Source: Lachnospiraceae bacterium
GTDB lineage: Bacteria > Bacillota > Clostridia > Lachnospirales > Lachnospiraceae
Length of the DNA: 64,000 bases
Assembly (NCBI GenBank): GCA_017470935.1
Contig: JAFUXG010000039.1
Location: 1-64,000 of the forward strand
Reading direction: 5' to 3'
In this document: in pieces, positions 44,898 through 54,393 of the stretch
How positions within the stretch are numbered: the first letter of the stretch is position 1
How the letters are laid out: every line of letters starts with the position of its first letter
Notes under the pieces: model-generated
Seen by the model: the letters and a program-made list of their open reading frames with translations, nothing else
The model's database searches: none
What the model was told of the DNA's origin: nothing
Made by a program: the position numbers and the translations under genes

Positions 44898-46019
44898 ATG
44901 AGTACAGAATTAATGGAAATTAATGATAATACAACACCTACCTCCAACGAACTTCCCGACGCGATGGCGATGCAGGTAAAGAATCCCAGAATCAGCAAGG
45001 TTCGTGCATTGGAGGAGGAATCTATCAAGCAGCGTCAGGCTGAGGAGGAACGGGCAAAGCGCATTCAGGTGGAGCTGGAATATCTCAACAATGTGCTTCA
45101 GGAGGTTAATGACAATCTGGAATATTCCAGAGAAGAAAAGAGTGTTAATGCCGAATTCGAGCACAGAATCAGAACCGAGGTCTACCAGATGCATGGGATA
45201 AGTAATGACAAAGTACAGGGCATGGAGGAGAGATCTAATGCTCTTTATCAGGGTGCCGCATTTTCACTGCTATTCCTATCCACTGTACTGGTAATTCTTT
45301 GCGGAGTACTGCATGGCTTTGGATCACAGATCTGTCTTTTCATGGCATTCTACACGGCATTGCAGGCATCGCTTTTGACAACCAGACGTCTTAGGATACC
45401 GCTCATCGAGACGATTACCCATATAGTATATCTGCTCCTGTTCCCAATCATGCTTGTTCTTTTTGTATGCTTTGAATTAGGATATTCCCAGTATGAAACC
45501 ATTTTGCCAATCTGCATTGTAGCAGGAATGGCTGTACTGCTGCTTAGCGTGTCCTCATATTTCTTATACGACCCTTACAAGAAAGATAGAAAGAACGTGA
45601 AAAAAGCTGACCGCTACATCGCGGAAATGGAAAAGACCGCACTTAAAGACGTCCAGCTAAGAGAGGCTAAGTTCAAGAAACAGGAAAAGAAAAGGGAACG
45701 TGAGCAGGCATGGGAGAACAAAAAGGCTGAAAATAAAGCTGCATGGGAGAAGAAAAAGGCGGATGGAAAATCCGCTATTGAAAATAAACGTGCCGAGATC
45801 AAGGCTGCCCGTGATAACAAATCGGCTGGTGACACTCCTGCCTTGGAAGACAATTCGACTGATAACGACACTTCCTTAGAAGACAATTCCGCTGATAACA
45901 ACACTTCCTTAGAAGACAATTCCGCCGATAACGACACTTTCCCGGAAGACAATTCCGCTGATAACGACACTTTCCCGGAAGACAATTCCACCGATAACAA
46001 CTCTTCCATGGAGAGCTAA
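44898..46019 (+). CDS. Unrecognised membrane protein with coiled coil and Asp/Asn/Ser tail repeats
   Basis: 373 residues. A Glu/Arg/Gln-rich coiled-coil segment (~35-85), four hydrophobic helices (~115-228), a second long Lys/Glu/Ala-rich helix (~245-312), then five 11-residue repeats (EDNSADNDT-type) to the end. I recognise no family. GGAG lies eight bases before ATG 44898, and a perfect consensus promoter lies upstream. The tail is the variable part; it is acidic and probably disordered. It converges on the next membrane-protein gene. Confidence 0.75.
   Translation: MSTELMEINDNTTPTSNELPDAMAMQVKNPRISKVRALEEESIKQRQAEEERAKRIQVELEYLNNVLQEVNDNLEYSREEKSVNAEFEHRIRTEVYQMHGISNDKVQGMEERSNALYQGAAFSLLFLSTVLVILCGVLHGFGSQICLFMAFYTALQASLLTTRRLRIPLIETITHIVYLLLFPIMLVLFVCFELGYSQYETILPICIVAGMAVLLLSVSSYFLYDPYKKDRKNVKKADRYIAEMEKTALKDVQLREAKFKKQEKKREREQAWENKKAENKAAWEKKKADGKSAIENKRAEIKAARDNKSAGDTPALEDNSTDNDTSLEDNSADNNTSLEDNSADNDTFPEDNSADNDTFPEDNSTDNNSSMES
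45843..46007 (+). repeat. Five tandem 33-bp units (VNTR) in a coding region
   Basis: Five 33-base units, each beginning TTGGAAGACAATTC-like and encoding (L/P)EDNS(A/T)DN(D/N)(T/S)(S/F). They differ by few bases. The period keeps the frame, so copy number can vary without breaking the protein. Confidence 0.85.
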
Positions 46020-46125
46020 TCGGATGATTACAAGGATACTTTGAAAAAAGAAAGTCCTAAAGAAACAAAATGAGTTACCGGAGCATACTAACAAAAAAGA
46101 GAATTAAAATCTTTGCCGATGAGAA

Positions 46126-46608
46126 CTACTTTCCCCCGTTCGACACCGATACCTCTGTATTAGACAATATACGAAGCCTCGCCTTTTTCAACCTTATCAC
46201 AGGATTCTCAACAATCCATATACTCGCTGCCTCCCACAGGGAAAAAGCACCCACAGTAGAGACGATCTCCGACAAAAGCTCCGGCACATGACCGCTTAAC
46301 ATGAGACTCAATGAAATAGCGATAACTCCAATCACAAACATCCAGAGCTGTTTGATATTATTACGTTTTTGCTCCTTTTTTAATGCTGTTTTGTTGCTTC
46401 TTATATACTGCGCAAATGCATTCCTTACATTTTCTATATTCACCTCATTCTGACAGATTATATGAATGGACAGCTTGTCGTGAATATCCTTTTCCCTGAT
46501 TTTTTCCAATATGTAATCAATGACATCACCATTTATGAGCTGCTGCTCCGGGTCAAATGAATGATAAAGCTCTGATTCATCTTCAACCCTTATCTTTACC
46601 TCATACAT
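46126..46608 (-). CDS. Unrecognised small membrane protein
   Basis: 160 residues. A soluble N-terminus (MYEVKIRVEDESELYHSF…, ~1-85, alpha/beta in appearance) precedes two helices (~88-110 and ~115-135) and a basic C-terminal tail. An AGGAG site precedes ATG 46608. No family recognised. It converges with the repeat-tailed membrane protein. Its partner or role is not evident. Confidence 0.7.
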   Translation of the reverse strand: MYEVKIRVEDESELYHSFDPEQQLINGDVIDYILEKIREKDIHDKLSIHIICQNEVNIENVRNAFAQYIRSNKTALKKEQKRNNIKQLWMFVIGVIAISLSLMLSGHVPELLSEIVSTVGAFSLWEAASIWIVENPVIRLKKARLRILSNTEVSVSNGGK

Positions 46609-46675
46609 ACCAATTCTCCTCTTCGTATAATATATTTATCATTTTTTCATATCTCCTTACCTTATCCCGTTCTTA

Positions 46676-47203
46676 TCAGTACATCTCATAATGTACCTTC
46701 CCATAATCATAATCTGATTCTGTATAACCCGGTTTATCCTCTCCTTTGCCCCCAAGTGCTATCAGATTAAGCACAGCATACCCGTCAGGCACACCGAGAA
46801 GATCACGAATCTCTTCGTCAGAGGACTTCTTCCTGCCGGTTCTGTTGCGAATATGTACCCAGCAGGCACCCAGCCCATACTGTTCAGCAGCAAGAAGTAT
46901 ATATGAGGATGCAATCGCCCCATCCTCAATCCAGAATTCTCCCCGGTCAAGCTTGACCATTACTACAATCACCGCACCCGCACCGATAATCTGTGAACCA
47001 CCCAGACTCTTGCAGTCTGCCAATTTTTCAATGGTCTCAGGGTTCTCGACAATAACAAATTCCACCGGTCTGTGTCCAAAGGAACAAGGTGCTGTAAGTG
47101 CAACCTTCATTATTTCATCTAATATTTCCCTGTCTATAGGTTCACCGATATATCTGCGTATAGAACGCCTTGCGGCAGCCAATTCAAACAGTTTGTTCTC
47201 CAT
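46676..47203 (-). CDS. Nitroreductase-family FMN protein
   Basis: 175 residues from ATG 47203 (GGAGAGG upstream); the longer frame from 47266 has no site. The flavin phosphate motif AAARRSIRRY is at ~9-18 and LTAPCSFGHRPVEFVIV at ~36-52. Late motif YGLGACWVHIRNR is typical of the group. It reduces an unknown acceptor with NAD(P)H. A palindrome lies 29-53 bases upstream. Confidence 0.9.
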   Translation of the reverse strand: MENKLFELAAARRSIRRYIGEPIDREILDEIMKVALTAPCSFGHRPVEFVIVENPETIEKLADCKSLGGSQIIGAGAVIVVMVKLDRGEFWIEDGAIASSYILLAAEQYGLGACWVHIRNRTGRKKSSDEEIRDLLGVPDGYAVLNLIALGGKGEDKPGYTESDYDYGKVHYEMY

Positions 47204-47231
47204 ACTTCCTCTCCTTCCCGAATAGTAAAGC

Positions 47232-47256
47232 AGGGAGATAAGATGTCTATCTCCCT
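47232..47256. promoter_or_regulatory. Palindrome upstream of the nitroreductase gene
   Basis: AGGGAGAT (47232-47239) and ATCTCCCT (47249-47256), a perfect 8-bp inverted repeat with a nine-base centre, sits just before the ribosome site: an operator or a 5' UTR hairpin. The rest of 47257-47519 shows no gene. Confidence 0.5.
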
Positions 47257-47519
47257 GAAATAACAATCAGCATTTTATAACGTGAAGCACTTGAATTAAA
47301 GCTTTCAGTATAAGCAGCAACGCACTTATATTGAACAAATACTTGTCTTAACTGATATTATATGAATTATCCTGTAAAAAATCAACATAAATCTCAACAT
47401 AAGTTAAGTCCATAATTTAAGTCTTCCCCTTGATGGTAAAGGAAGCGGCAATTCCATGGTCTGATACCGGATGAGATGTATGTAAATCGCCTGACTAAAT
47501 GGCATTAAAAAACTCATAG

Positions 47520-49556
47520 CTACAAGAAGCATTCCTTTCCGGAAGTTACCCTAAGCAGTCCCGGAAGTGCAAATAAAACCACGATAACAGCAGTCAGCGT
47601 TCCCCTCGCTAACAGATTGCCAAGCTGCGCCATTAACTGATCTGTGCATATTATTCCTAGCAGAACTCCCGCCGTTATGAGAATAAGTGCAGAGGTGAGC
47701 ACAGACACGGCTGAGTGGGCAATACTTTCCTTTATAGCACTGTTCACGTCCATATTCTTCCTAAATTCGAGGAAACGGTTTGTTACAAGTATCGCATAAT
47801 CTACAGTGGAACCAAGTAAAATGGAGCTTACTATAAGATATCCGATGTAAAACAGCCAGTCTCCTTTAAGTGTAGAGATGGACATACTTATCCATATGGC
47901 ACCTTCAATGCTAAGTGTAAGAAGAATCGGCAGCTTTACCCGCCTCATGGATATAAGAAGCACGAAAAATATAGCAACCACCGCGATAAGATTGACTTTG
48001 TTGCTGTCCTGTGAAATCACATATTTCAGATCTTCCGTTGAAACACTTCCTCCGACCAGATGCACCTTCTCTTCATAGAAGCTCTGTGCAGTTTCCTTGA
48101 TATGGTCAAGCAGGTCAAAGGTCTCCTCGCTTTCCTCATCGGCATCCAGCACAAGTACCATTCGGCTGTAGTCCTCTGATATCAGCAGGGATGTGATATC
48201 CTTTGGCAGTACCTCATACGGGATACCGACACCAAGGGTTCCCGTAAATGACGTAACACTCAGCATTTCGGGTATAGCCTTCAATGCCTCCGTAAGCTGT
48301 GATTCCTTGGCTGTATGCCCCTTAGGAAGCAGAAGCACCAAGGTGTTCTTAAGCCCGAATACAGAATCGATCTCCGCCTTGTCCTGCATTACAGGATGGC
48401 TGTCATCATAGAAATGCGAAGAACCGTAATAATAATTATTCTGTGATTGAAGCAGAAGGGCAGGAATCAGGAACAATATAAATATCACCATTGCCGGATA
48501 CCGCACCTTCATGCATATCTCCGAAAGAGTATATGCGGTTTGTATCAGAGGCTTGTGCTGCGTCCTTGTCATCATTTTCTCCAACGAAAGCACAAGGCAT
48601 GGAAGGAGTGTAAATGCACATATCAGGCTGATGATAACGCCCTTTGACAGAACAATTCCCATATCCATACCGATACGGTATCTCATGAAAACGAGTGCCA
48701 CAAAGCCGATAATGGTAGTCAGGGAGCTGGAGACCACGGAACCGCCTGAGTGTGTCAGAGCCAGAATCATTGCATTTTCGGAGTCCTCGCCCCTATCCTT
48801 ATATTCTCTGAACCTGTGCAAAATGAATATGAAATAATCCACCGATACACCCATCTGAAGAACGCTTGCGGCGGTGTTGGTAACGGAGGATATTGTTCCG
48901 AACATCAGGTTAGTACCCGCATTAATAACAACGGCGGCAAGCAGTGTCCCCACCAGCAGAAAGGGTGTGATCCACGAATCCATTGTAGCAAGGAATAGAA
49001 AAATTGCAAAAATGATAACAATACCCACTGTTTTGAATATTTCCGGTCCGCTGGTCTTCTGTGAGGTCTTTCCCGTAACAAACGAACCGGAAAAACTCAC
49101 CTTCTTATCCGTTAGTGCTCTAAGGTCATCGAGAAGATCGATCTTCTTTTCCGTATCAAGGGTCAGGGAATAGAGTGCATGGCCATCCTTATAGTATGTC
49201 TCTACTGCTCCTTCTCCGAGAAACTCATAGGGCATTCCAAGAGGATTCTCATCTGCTATACCGGAAACATCTAAGACACCGTCAACCTCCTGTATGCTTT
49301 TCTGAAGCTTATCAGCCTCCGCCATGGAGATGTCTGTTACCATCATACTGGCATTTGGAATGTCACCTGAAAACTCAGCCTCCATTTCAGACAATGCAAT
49401 GGTGGAATCGGAATCCGGCGGAAGATAGTCCGCAAGATCGGAATTGACCTTAACCTTTGTGGAAAGATAAGCGCACAATATAATCAGCGCCATGTATAAT
49501 ACCAATACGATTTTCTTATGCCTTACAAGTCCTGTAAAGAATTTCTGCAAATTCAC
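47520..49556 (-). CDS. MMPL/RND-family exporter (second copy)
   Basis: 678 residues with two helix bundles and loops as in the first MMPL protein but shorter in the second loop. Motifs: SVDYFIFILHRFREYKD and GSTVDYAILVTNRFLEFRK. No ATG is available: GTG 49556 or TTG 49550, the latter with AGAGGTG seven bases upstream. It has no adjacent regulator. Substrate unknown. Related to, but clearly diverged from, the 41-44 kb copy. Confidence 0.88.
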   Translation of the reverse strand: MNLQKFFTGLVRHKKIVLVLYMALIILCAYLSTKVKVNSDLADYLPPDSDSTIALSEMEAEFSGDIPNASMMVTDISMAEADKLQKSIQEVDGVLDVSGIADENPLGMPYEFLGEGAVETYYKDGHALYSLTLDTEKKIDLLDDLRALTDKKVSFSGSFVTGKTSQKTSGPEIFKTVGIVIIFAIFLFLATMDSWITPFLLVGTLLAAVVINAGTNLMFGTISSVTNTAASVLQMGVSVDYFIFILHRFREYKDRGEDSENAMILALTHSGGSVVSSSLTTIIGFVALVFMRYRIGMDMGIVLSKGVIISLICAFTLLPCLVLSLEKMMTRTQHKPLIQTAYTLSEICMKVRYPAMVIFILFLIPALLLQSQNNYYYGSSHFYDDSHPVMQDKAEIDSVFGLKNTLVLLLPKGHTAKESQLTEALKAIPEMLSVTSFTGTLGVGIPYEVLPKDITSLLISEDYSRMVLVLDADEESEETFDLLDHIKETAQSFYEEKVHLVGGSVSTEDLKYVISQDSNKVNLIAVVAIFFVLLISMRRVKLPILLTLSIEGAIWISMSISTLKGDWLFYIGYLIVSSILLGSTVDYAILVTNRFLEFRKNMDVNSAIKESIAHSAVSVLTSALILITAGVLLGIICTDQLMAQLGNLLARGTLTAVIVVLFALPGLLRVTSGKECFL

Positions 49557-49625
49557 ACACCTCTTTTTAACTATTGTTATATGCTAATTGCATAATAGGG
49601 AGTTTTAATATATGTTCGATAATAT

Positions 49626-50540
49626 TCACGCCCACATGTATCCTGCCAGCTGTACCAGAAGCGGTATCGTTATGACACAGAGTAATGTGGATACTGCCAC
49701 GGTCTCCACAGCATAGGTATAGTCCTTGTCGTGCAACTGTGCATATACTGCAAGATTCGAACCCACCGGACATGCTGCACATATCAGCATTGCATAACGT
49801 ATGTCATTATCTATTCCGGGAACTATCGTGAGCAACACTCCCGCTATCAGCGGAATCAGCACAAGTCTGACAGCCGATACGGCGTATAATTGCTTCCTCC
49901 CCATCATTTCCCTGAAATTACACTGTGCCAGATATATTCCCACCGCAAACATGGCTAGCGGAGTATTAAGACCTGCACAGGAATCAAGCGTTTTGGCAAG
50001 TACTGTGGGTAGTGAAAGCCCTGAAAAGAACAGGATAAGCCCTGCGGCAATGGCTATCATGAATGGTGCCGTCAGAACCTTTTTTGCCTGCAGCCCTGTT
50101 TTTTTGCCGGAAAGCAGCGATACCCCATACGACCACTGTAGAAGATTCAGAAATGCGATAAATGGTGCTATATAAAATACAGCTCCGTCATTCAGCATTG
50201 CGGTTATCAGCGGTATGCCGAAGAATCCCGGATTGGAAAATGCCGCACCAAAGGATGCAATTGCATCCTTCTTAAAGCAAAGCCTTGAGATCAGAATACA
50301 GACACCGAGGATAACTGCTGACGCACACATACTGATCAGAAGACCTATCATTCTTTCAGTTGTCCGCTCAACAAGAAAGCCCTTGACAATAACCGCCGGC
50401 AAAGAAACATAGATCAATATATTCCCTATCGTCTTACTTCCTTCATTAGATATCTTCCCCGCACGATATGCGATAAATCCAACTGCGGCAAGAAGAAACA
50501 TAATAATAATCTGCTGCAGCAGAATCAAAGCTGTTCCCAT
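49626..50540 (-). CDS. AEC-family permease (auxin efflux carrier/malate permease type)
   Basis: 304 residues, about ten helices. Family motifs: ISNEGSKTIGNILIYVSLPAVIVKGF (~28-53), FSNPGFFGIPLI (~100) and CPVGSNLAVYAQLHDKD (~270). Members export or exchange organic acids. An AGGAGG site precedes ATG 50540. The MMPL gene begins 70 bases downstream on the same strand. Confidence 0.9.
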   Translation of the reverse strand: MGTALILLQQIIIMFLLAAVGFIAYRAGKISNEGSKTIGNILIYVSLPAVIVKGFLVERTTERMIGLLISMCASAVILGVCILISRLCFKKDAIASFGAAFSNPGFFGIPLITAMLNDGAVFYIAPFIAFLNLLQWSYGVSLLSGKKTGLQAKKVLTAPFMIAIAAGLILFFSGLSLPTVLAKTLDSCAGLNTPLAMFAVGIYLAQCNFREMMGRKQLYAVSAVRLVLIPLIAGVLLTIVPGIDNDIRYAMLICAACPVGSNLAVYAQLHDKDYTYAVETVAVSTLLCVITIPLLVQLAGYMWA

Positions 50541-50633
50541 AAAAATCCTCCTGTGTCTATTTTTACATCGACTATTTCTTTCGCATTATAACAATTCATA
50601 CACGCATAATCGCTGCAAAGCTCATTTTTGTAA

Positions 50634-50681
50634 AAACAAGTGCGCTTTAGGTATCAACAGCTTCCCAAAGTGCACTTGTTT
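50634..50681 (-). terminator. Terminator after the carboxylesterase gene
   Basis: AAACAAGTGCGCTTT (50634-50648) pairs with AAAGTGCACTTGTTT (50667-50681). On the minus strand it follows the esterase stop by ~140 bases and is followed by TTACAAAAATG; termination probable. The remaining 50541-50822 has no gene. Confidence 0.65.
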
Positions 50682-50822
50682 CTTATTTATCAATATTATC
50701 TAAGGTTCTGTCACAATATATTATTGATTCAATACTTAATGTATTTATGACTTTTCCTTTAGTCACACGAATCCAAGTATATTCCGTTTTGCAAAGACTG
50801 AAACGTAACGCAGACAGATAAA

Positions 50823-52292
50823 TTATAGTCTTAATGTCTGCGTGGAAATGTTAGGATCGGTGTGCTCAATCTCGCCGACATGACTTGCAACATCTATAAA
50901 CATTGCCAGGCGTGAATCCTTGTCATATACCGGCCATTCGGGAAGCTCGCTGACATTCGGATCCTGATTGAGGATAAATGAATTCCACATTGCCGATGTC
51001 TGCTGATAGACAACATCATAATCCGGATAGTCTACGACACTCGGATCCATAACAGCGGTACAGCCGGTGGCGATTCCTGAGCACAAGGTATGCCCCGCAC
51101 CCCGTCCGCCACAATCCCAGTCGAAACGATACAGATACATCTTATTACCCATATCTGCCTCAGCAAATGCATCAAACATATCAATACACGGGAATCCATA
51201 GAAGTATCTCGAAATAATCGCAACCAGCCGTTTCACATCTCCCTGAATATGATATTTTTCAAGCACACTCATGATATATGGTGTGTTTCGTCCAAAGAAT
51301 CCGGCAAGGTCATCAATAGACTTCATCGGATAATAAGCCATAAGACTTGAATACTCATCGCGGTTATAGCCTCCTAGGATTGTAACATAATTAGCTTTAC
51401 CCGACCTGATTATCTCTAATGCGTCTGTGCCATCGAAATTCACGCCGTCAAATACAGGACCTAAGTTTTGCAATGACGGTCCGGCAAACAGTACTCCCTG
51501 ACATGACATAAGGTTTTCCCACGGTGCTTCAAGAAGCTTCTCCCTTGCATTTTCCTTTGTGAGATCATATGCAACTGCGTATTTCTCCGCAATCTCCTGA
51601 GCTGTATGAATATCTCTGATGGCACTTGTGGCACCACTGTCCATCATGACGGCACTGAAAAGTCCCTTTGCCTTATGGCAGCACAGCAGCGCACTTGCCA
51701 TCTTGGCACCGGCAGACTGGCCTGCAACGATCACCCTTTCCGAATCGCCGCCAAATGCTTCAATATTCGAATGTACCCATTCGAGAGCTTTGATAATATC
51801 CAGCATGCCTGAGTTACCGGACTGTATGTATTCCTCACCGAGATAGCGGTCAAGCTGCAGAAAACCAAGTACACCAAGTCGATAGCTTGCTGTCACAAGA
51901 ACACAGTCCATTGCAGTTGTTCCGACGGGATCAGAATTCAATGAATGATCTCCGGTCTGAAATGCTCCACCATGGATATTGAATAGTACCGGCCGTTTCT
52001 TCCCATCCGGAGCAGGAGTATATACATTAAGATACAGGCAGTCCTCCGAGCACACGTTATCAGAACCTCCACCGACCACGCCGCCAATAGAATTGACAGG
52101 TCGGGGCTCTATCGGACCATATGTGTCGCAGATGCGAAGCTCATCCCATGAATCAGGATCCACAGGCGGTTTGAAGCGCAGTTCTCCAACCGGAGGCTTT
52201 GCAAATGGTATCCCTTTATACGCAACATAATCATTTTCTTTGACACCACAGACCTCGCCATAGGTTGTGGATACTCTATATTCTTCTGTCAT
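50823..52292 (-). CDS. Type B carboxylesterase
   Basis: 489 residues of the carboxylesterase family: GIPFAKPPVGELRF (27-40), EDCLYLNVY (83-91), oxyanion loop NIHGGAF (105-111) and the nucleophile elbow GQSAGA with Ser193. A glutamate/histidine pair completes the triad in relatives; the likely histidine is in GAGHTLCSG. No signal peptide, so cytoplasmic. It hydrolyses an ester of unknown origin. The Asp-rich protein gene lies 26 bases upstream. Confidence 0.9.
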   Translation of the reverse strand: MTEEYRVSTTYGEVCGVKENDYVAYKGIPFAKPPVGELRFKPPVDPDSWDELRICDTYGPIEPRPVNSIGGVVGGGSDNVCSEDCLYLNVYTPAPDGKKRPVLFNIHGGAFQTGDHSLNSDPVGTTAMDCVLVTASYRLGVLGFLQLDRYLGEEYIQSGNSGMLDIIKALEWVHSNIEAFGGDSERVIVAGQSAGAKMASALLCCHKAKGLFSAVMMDSGATSAIRDIHTAQEIAEKYAVAYDLTKENAREKLLEAPWENLMSCQGVLFAGPSLQNLGPVFDGVNFDGTDALEIIRSGKANYVTILGGYNRDEYSSLMAYYPMKSIDDLAGFFGRNTPYIMSVLEKYHIQGDVKRLVAIISRYFYGFPCIDMFDAFAEADMGNKMYLYRFDWDCGGRGAGHTLCSGIATGCTAVMDPSVVDYPDYDVVYQQTSAMWNSFILNQDPNVSELPEWPVYDKDSRLAMFIDVASHVGEIEHTDPNISTQTLRL

Positions 52293-52318
52293 ATTTACCT
52301 CCGTGATTATTTCTATAA

Positions 52319-52786
52319 TTATTCGGCTGTTTCCCCGCTTTTTGCTCCATCATTAGCTGTCTTCGCATACTCCTCCTCCGCATGTGCCTCAAACTCCTCA
52401 AATGCACGGATGAGTTCCTCCGCAATAATCTCTCCGGCGAGAATCCGTGTATATATGGCAGCTCCAAGCTCTATGAATCTCTCCTCTACTGCTCTGCCGA
52501 AATAGGATGCAACCGGCATATCATCGCCATCCTCGTATATCTCGACAGTATCTATAATTCCGTTGCCATCCGCATCACCTACATAAAGGTTAAAATCTCC
52601 GTTGCCTGTGGCATCCACTGCGATCATATCAATGTCGCCGTCATGATTGTTGTCAATCAGCGCAATGTCGGCAACCTTGTCACCATCCAGATCGATAAGT
52701 ATCTCATGCAGCATCGAGCGCACCAGCATTGGTCGAAGTTCCTTATCCAATCTCATTGCAGTTTTAAGTTCTCTTAATGTTCCCAT
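52319..52786 (-). CDS. Asp-rich calcium-binding-loop protein
   Basis: 155 residues from ATG 52786 (GGAGGT seven bases upstream). Residues ~32-90 are a run of Asp-rich loops, DLDGDKVADIALID, DNNHDGDIDMIAVD, DATGNGDFN, DADGNGIIDTVE, like dockerin/EF-hand or FG-GAP calcium loops. The rest is helical and acidic. There is no signal peptide, which is odd for such loops. It sits between an HdeD-like gene and the esterase, all on one strand. Confidence 0.7.
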   Translation of the reverse strand: MGTLRELKTAMRLDKELRPMLVRSMLHEILIDLDGDKVADIALIDNNHDGDIDMIAVDATGNGDFNLYVGDADGNGIIDTVEIYEDGDDMPVASYFGRAVEERFIELGAAIYTRILAGEIIAEELIRAFEEFEAHAEEEYAKTANDGAKSGETAE

Positions 52787-52810
52787 CTCCATTACCTCCA
52801 TTTTAAATTA

Positions 52811-53365
52811 TTATTTATTTGCAGGCGTAGTTGCCAGCATAATCATATTTGCGCCCGCTGTAATAACACCGAGTCCGATAAAGATGCCAATCGACGCCAT
52901 GATAACTCCAGGATTCATTAGACTTAAAATGGCAAAAATGCACATCAAAATGCCGATAACCATACCGAGCCACCAATGTTTGCCGACAAAACGGGTCTCA
53001 AGTGTTTTATGCAGCTTCCTCGCATTTAAAGCCCTGATGACAGTGATCACAGCATGGATCAAAATCCAAGCAGCTGCCATGTATGCAATAAACACATCAA
53101 CAGATAACTGTGCGGCCGCATCAGTGATCAGAATAATCCCAAATACAGCAGAAAGAATACTTCCGACAAGCATCCAGCCATCCGCCTGACCTTCTTTTTT
53201 TAACTGCCACCATGCATAAAAACGTCCGAATGCATCCAAAATCATACTGATTCCAATAGCATACCCGATACTCAGATAGGTAATTCCGGGATTAAAAATG
53301 CAGTAAAGACCTGTAACGATCATCAGAATCCCGATGACCACACTGCAAATCTTAACAAATTTCAT
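52811..53365 (-). CDS. HdeD-like DUF308 membrane protein
   Basis: About 184 residues from ATG 53365 (GGAGGAGAACGATT upstream); the frame extends to 53446 without a site. Six short helices with repeated Asn-Pro-Gly motifs (IFNPGITYLSIGYAIGISMI, LMNPGVIMASIGIFIGLG) typical of HdeD/DUF308. HdeD helps acid stress in E. coli; the role here is unknown. Divergent from a TetR gene, with a good promoter between. Confidence 0.85.
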   Translation of the reverse strand: MKFVKICSVVIGILMIVTGLYCIFNPGITYLSIGYAIGISMILDAFGRFYAWWQLKKEGQADGWMLVGSILSAVFGIILITDAAAQLSVDVFIAYMAAAWILIHAVITVIRALNARKLHKTLETRFVGKHWWLGMVIGILMCIFAILSLMNPGVIMASIGIFIGLGVITAGANMIMLATTPANK

Positions 53366-53436
53366 AATCGTTCTCCTCCGTTCCTTTTGCTCTTGACAAA
53401 TAAGTTTTCTTGCGTTACACTTGTTGCACCGAAACA

Positions 53437-53465
53437 AATGTAGCAATTTTCTTTCTGTTTGTCAA
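53437..53465 (-). promoter_or_regulatory. Promoter of the HdeD-like gene with candidate TetR site
   Basis: On the minus strand TTGACA (53465-53460), 17 bases, TACATT (53442-53437). A short inverted repeat TTGTT-N7-AACAA (~53421-53437) abuts the -10 element and may bind the divergent TetR protein. Confidence 0.6.
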
Positions 53466-53610
53466 TAGAATGGCAGTCGGACTTTACATTACAAGGCGAA
53501 TGTGTAGCACCACAGAGAGATGTAATTGAACAGACACATTTCAGCACCTTTATAAATATATCAGATAGAGATTGAATTACCCGGCAGAATCCGGGAGAAG
53601 GATGAATAAG

Positions 53611-54165
53611 ATGAAAACAGAACTTGAAAAGAAGGAAATATTGAGATTATCCAACATTGAATCAAATCGTATCACAAAGGAATGTCTACAAATTGCTTTG
53701 ATGAAGCTGATGGGCGAAAAGGATTTTGAGAAGATCTCCATTACGGAAATCACAAAATGCGCCGGCGTTTCCAGAACCGCATTCTACAGAAATTACGATT
53801 CCAAGGAGGCCATCATAGAGGATGCCTGTCAGAGTATATTCACAAAGCTCAGGGAATCATTAGAACGCAACAACCGAGACTGGAAATCATGGTATATTAC
53901 CTTTTTCCAAACAGTGCTTGACAACAAGGAATCGGTAAAGATTGTTCTGGATGCAAGTATTCCCATTGTCCCAAAACAGGTATTGAATTCAGCATTTCCT
54001 CCCGAATCACCGGAAGAGCATTACGCCAATTCGGCAAAGGAAGCTGCATTTACCCGCATCCTTACCGACTGGTTTTACGACGGCATGAAGGAAAGTCCGA
54101 AGCAGATGGGGGACATCTGCGAGAAAATATTAAGTCCTACCACCCTGTCTTATTCGCAATTTTAA
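53611..54165 (+). CDS. TetR/AcrR-family regulator (divergent to the HdeD-like gene)
   Basis: 184 residues from ATG 53611 (AGAAGG nine bases upstream); ATG 53602 is possible. HTH at ~15-60 ([37 protein letters not shown]). C-terminal TetR ligand region ends [10 protein letters not shown]. Divergent from the HdeD-like operon, its probable target. Its last 29 bases overlap the stump of an arsenite permease on the opposite strand. Confidence 0.88.
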   Translation: MKTELEKKEILRLSNIESNRITKECLQIALMKLMGEKDFEKISITEITKCAGVSRTAFYRNYDSKEAIIEDACQSIFTKLRESLERNNRDWKSWYITFFQTVLDNKESVKIVLDASIPIVPKQVLNSAFPPESPEEHYANSAKEAAFTRILTDWFYDGMKESPKQMGDICEKILSPTTLSYSQF

Positions 54166-54328
54166 CCAGAGTTAACATTACCGGAACCTCTGTCAGTACC
54201 CCGACAGTTGTTGCTAAAGCGGCAGGACTTGATGTGCCAAACAGTGCAATTGCCATAGCCACGGCAAGTTCTAAGAAATTAGACGAACCAATCATTCCTA
54301 CGGGTGCTGCAATATCAAAGGATAATCC
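54137..54328 (-). pseudogene. C-terminal stump of an ACR3-family arsenite efflux permease
   Basis: Minus-strand frame of ~64 codons ending TAG at 54137-54139: [19 protein letters not shown], then [19 protein letters not shown] and [15 protein letters not shown]. This is the conserved C-terminus of ACR3/ArsB-type arsenite permeases. Upstream of ~54328 the homology stops in an AT-rich stretch and no start exists. The rest of the gene has been deleted; no other ars gene is nearby. It fills most of the gap 54166-54393. Confidence 0.8.
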
Positions 54329-54393
54329 ATTACCATTTTTCTATCCTTTTCTTTTTTTATTATTCTACTTTTTTATAACTACAGGGAATACTT

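Noticed and set aside
45614..46009. 131-codon minus-strand frame of Ser/Leu repeats
   Set aside because: It is the antisense shadow of the tandem EDNS repeats.
47400..47519. Short frame resembling a histidine-kinase glycine box (…DGKGSGN…)
   Set aside because: Too short and interrupted; no supporting flanking homology.
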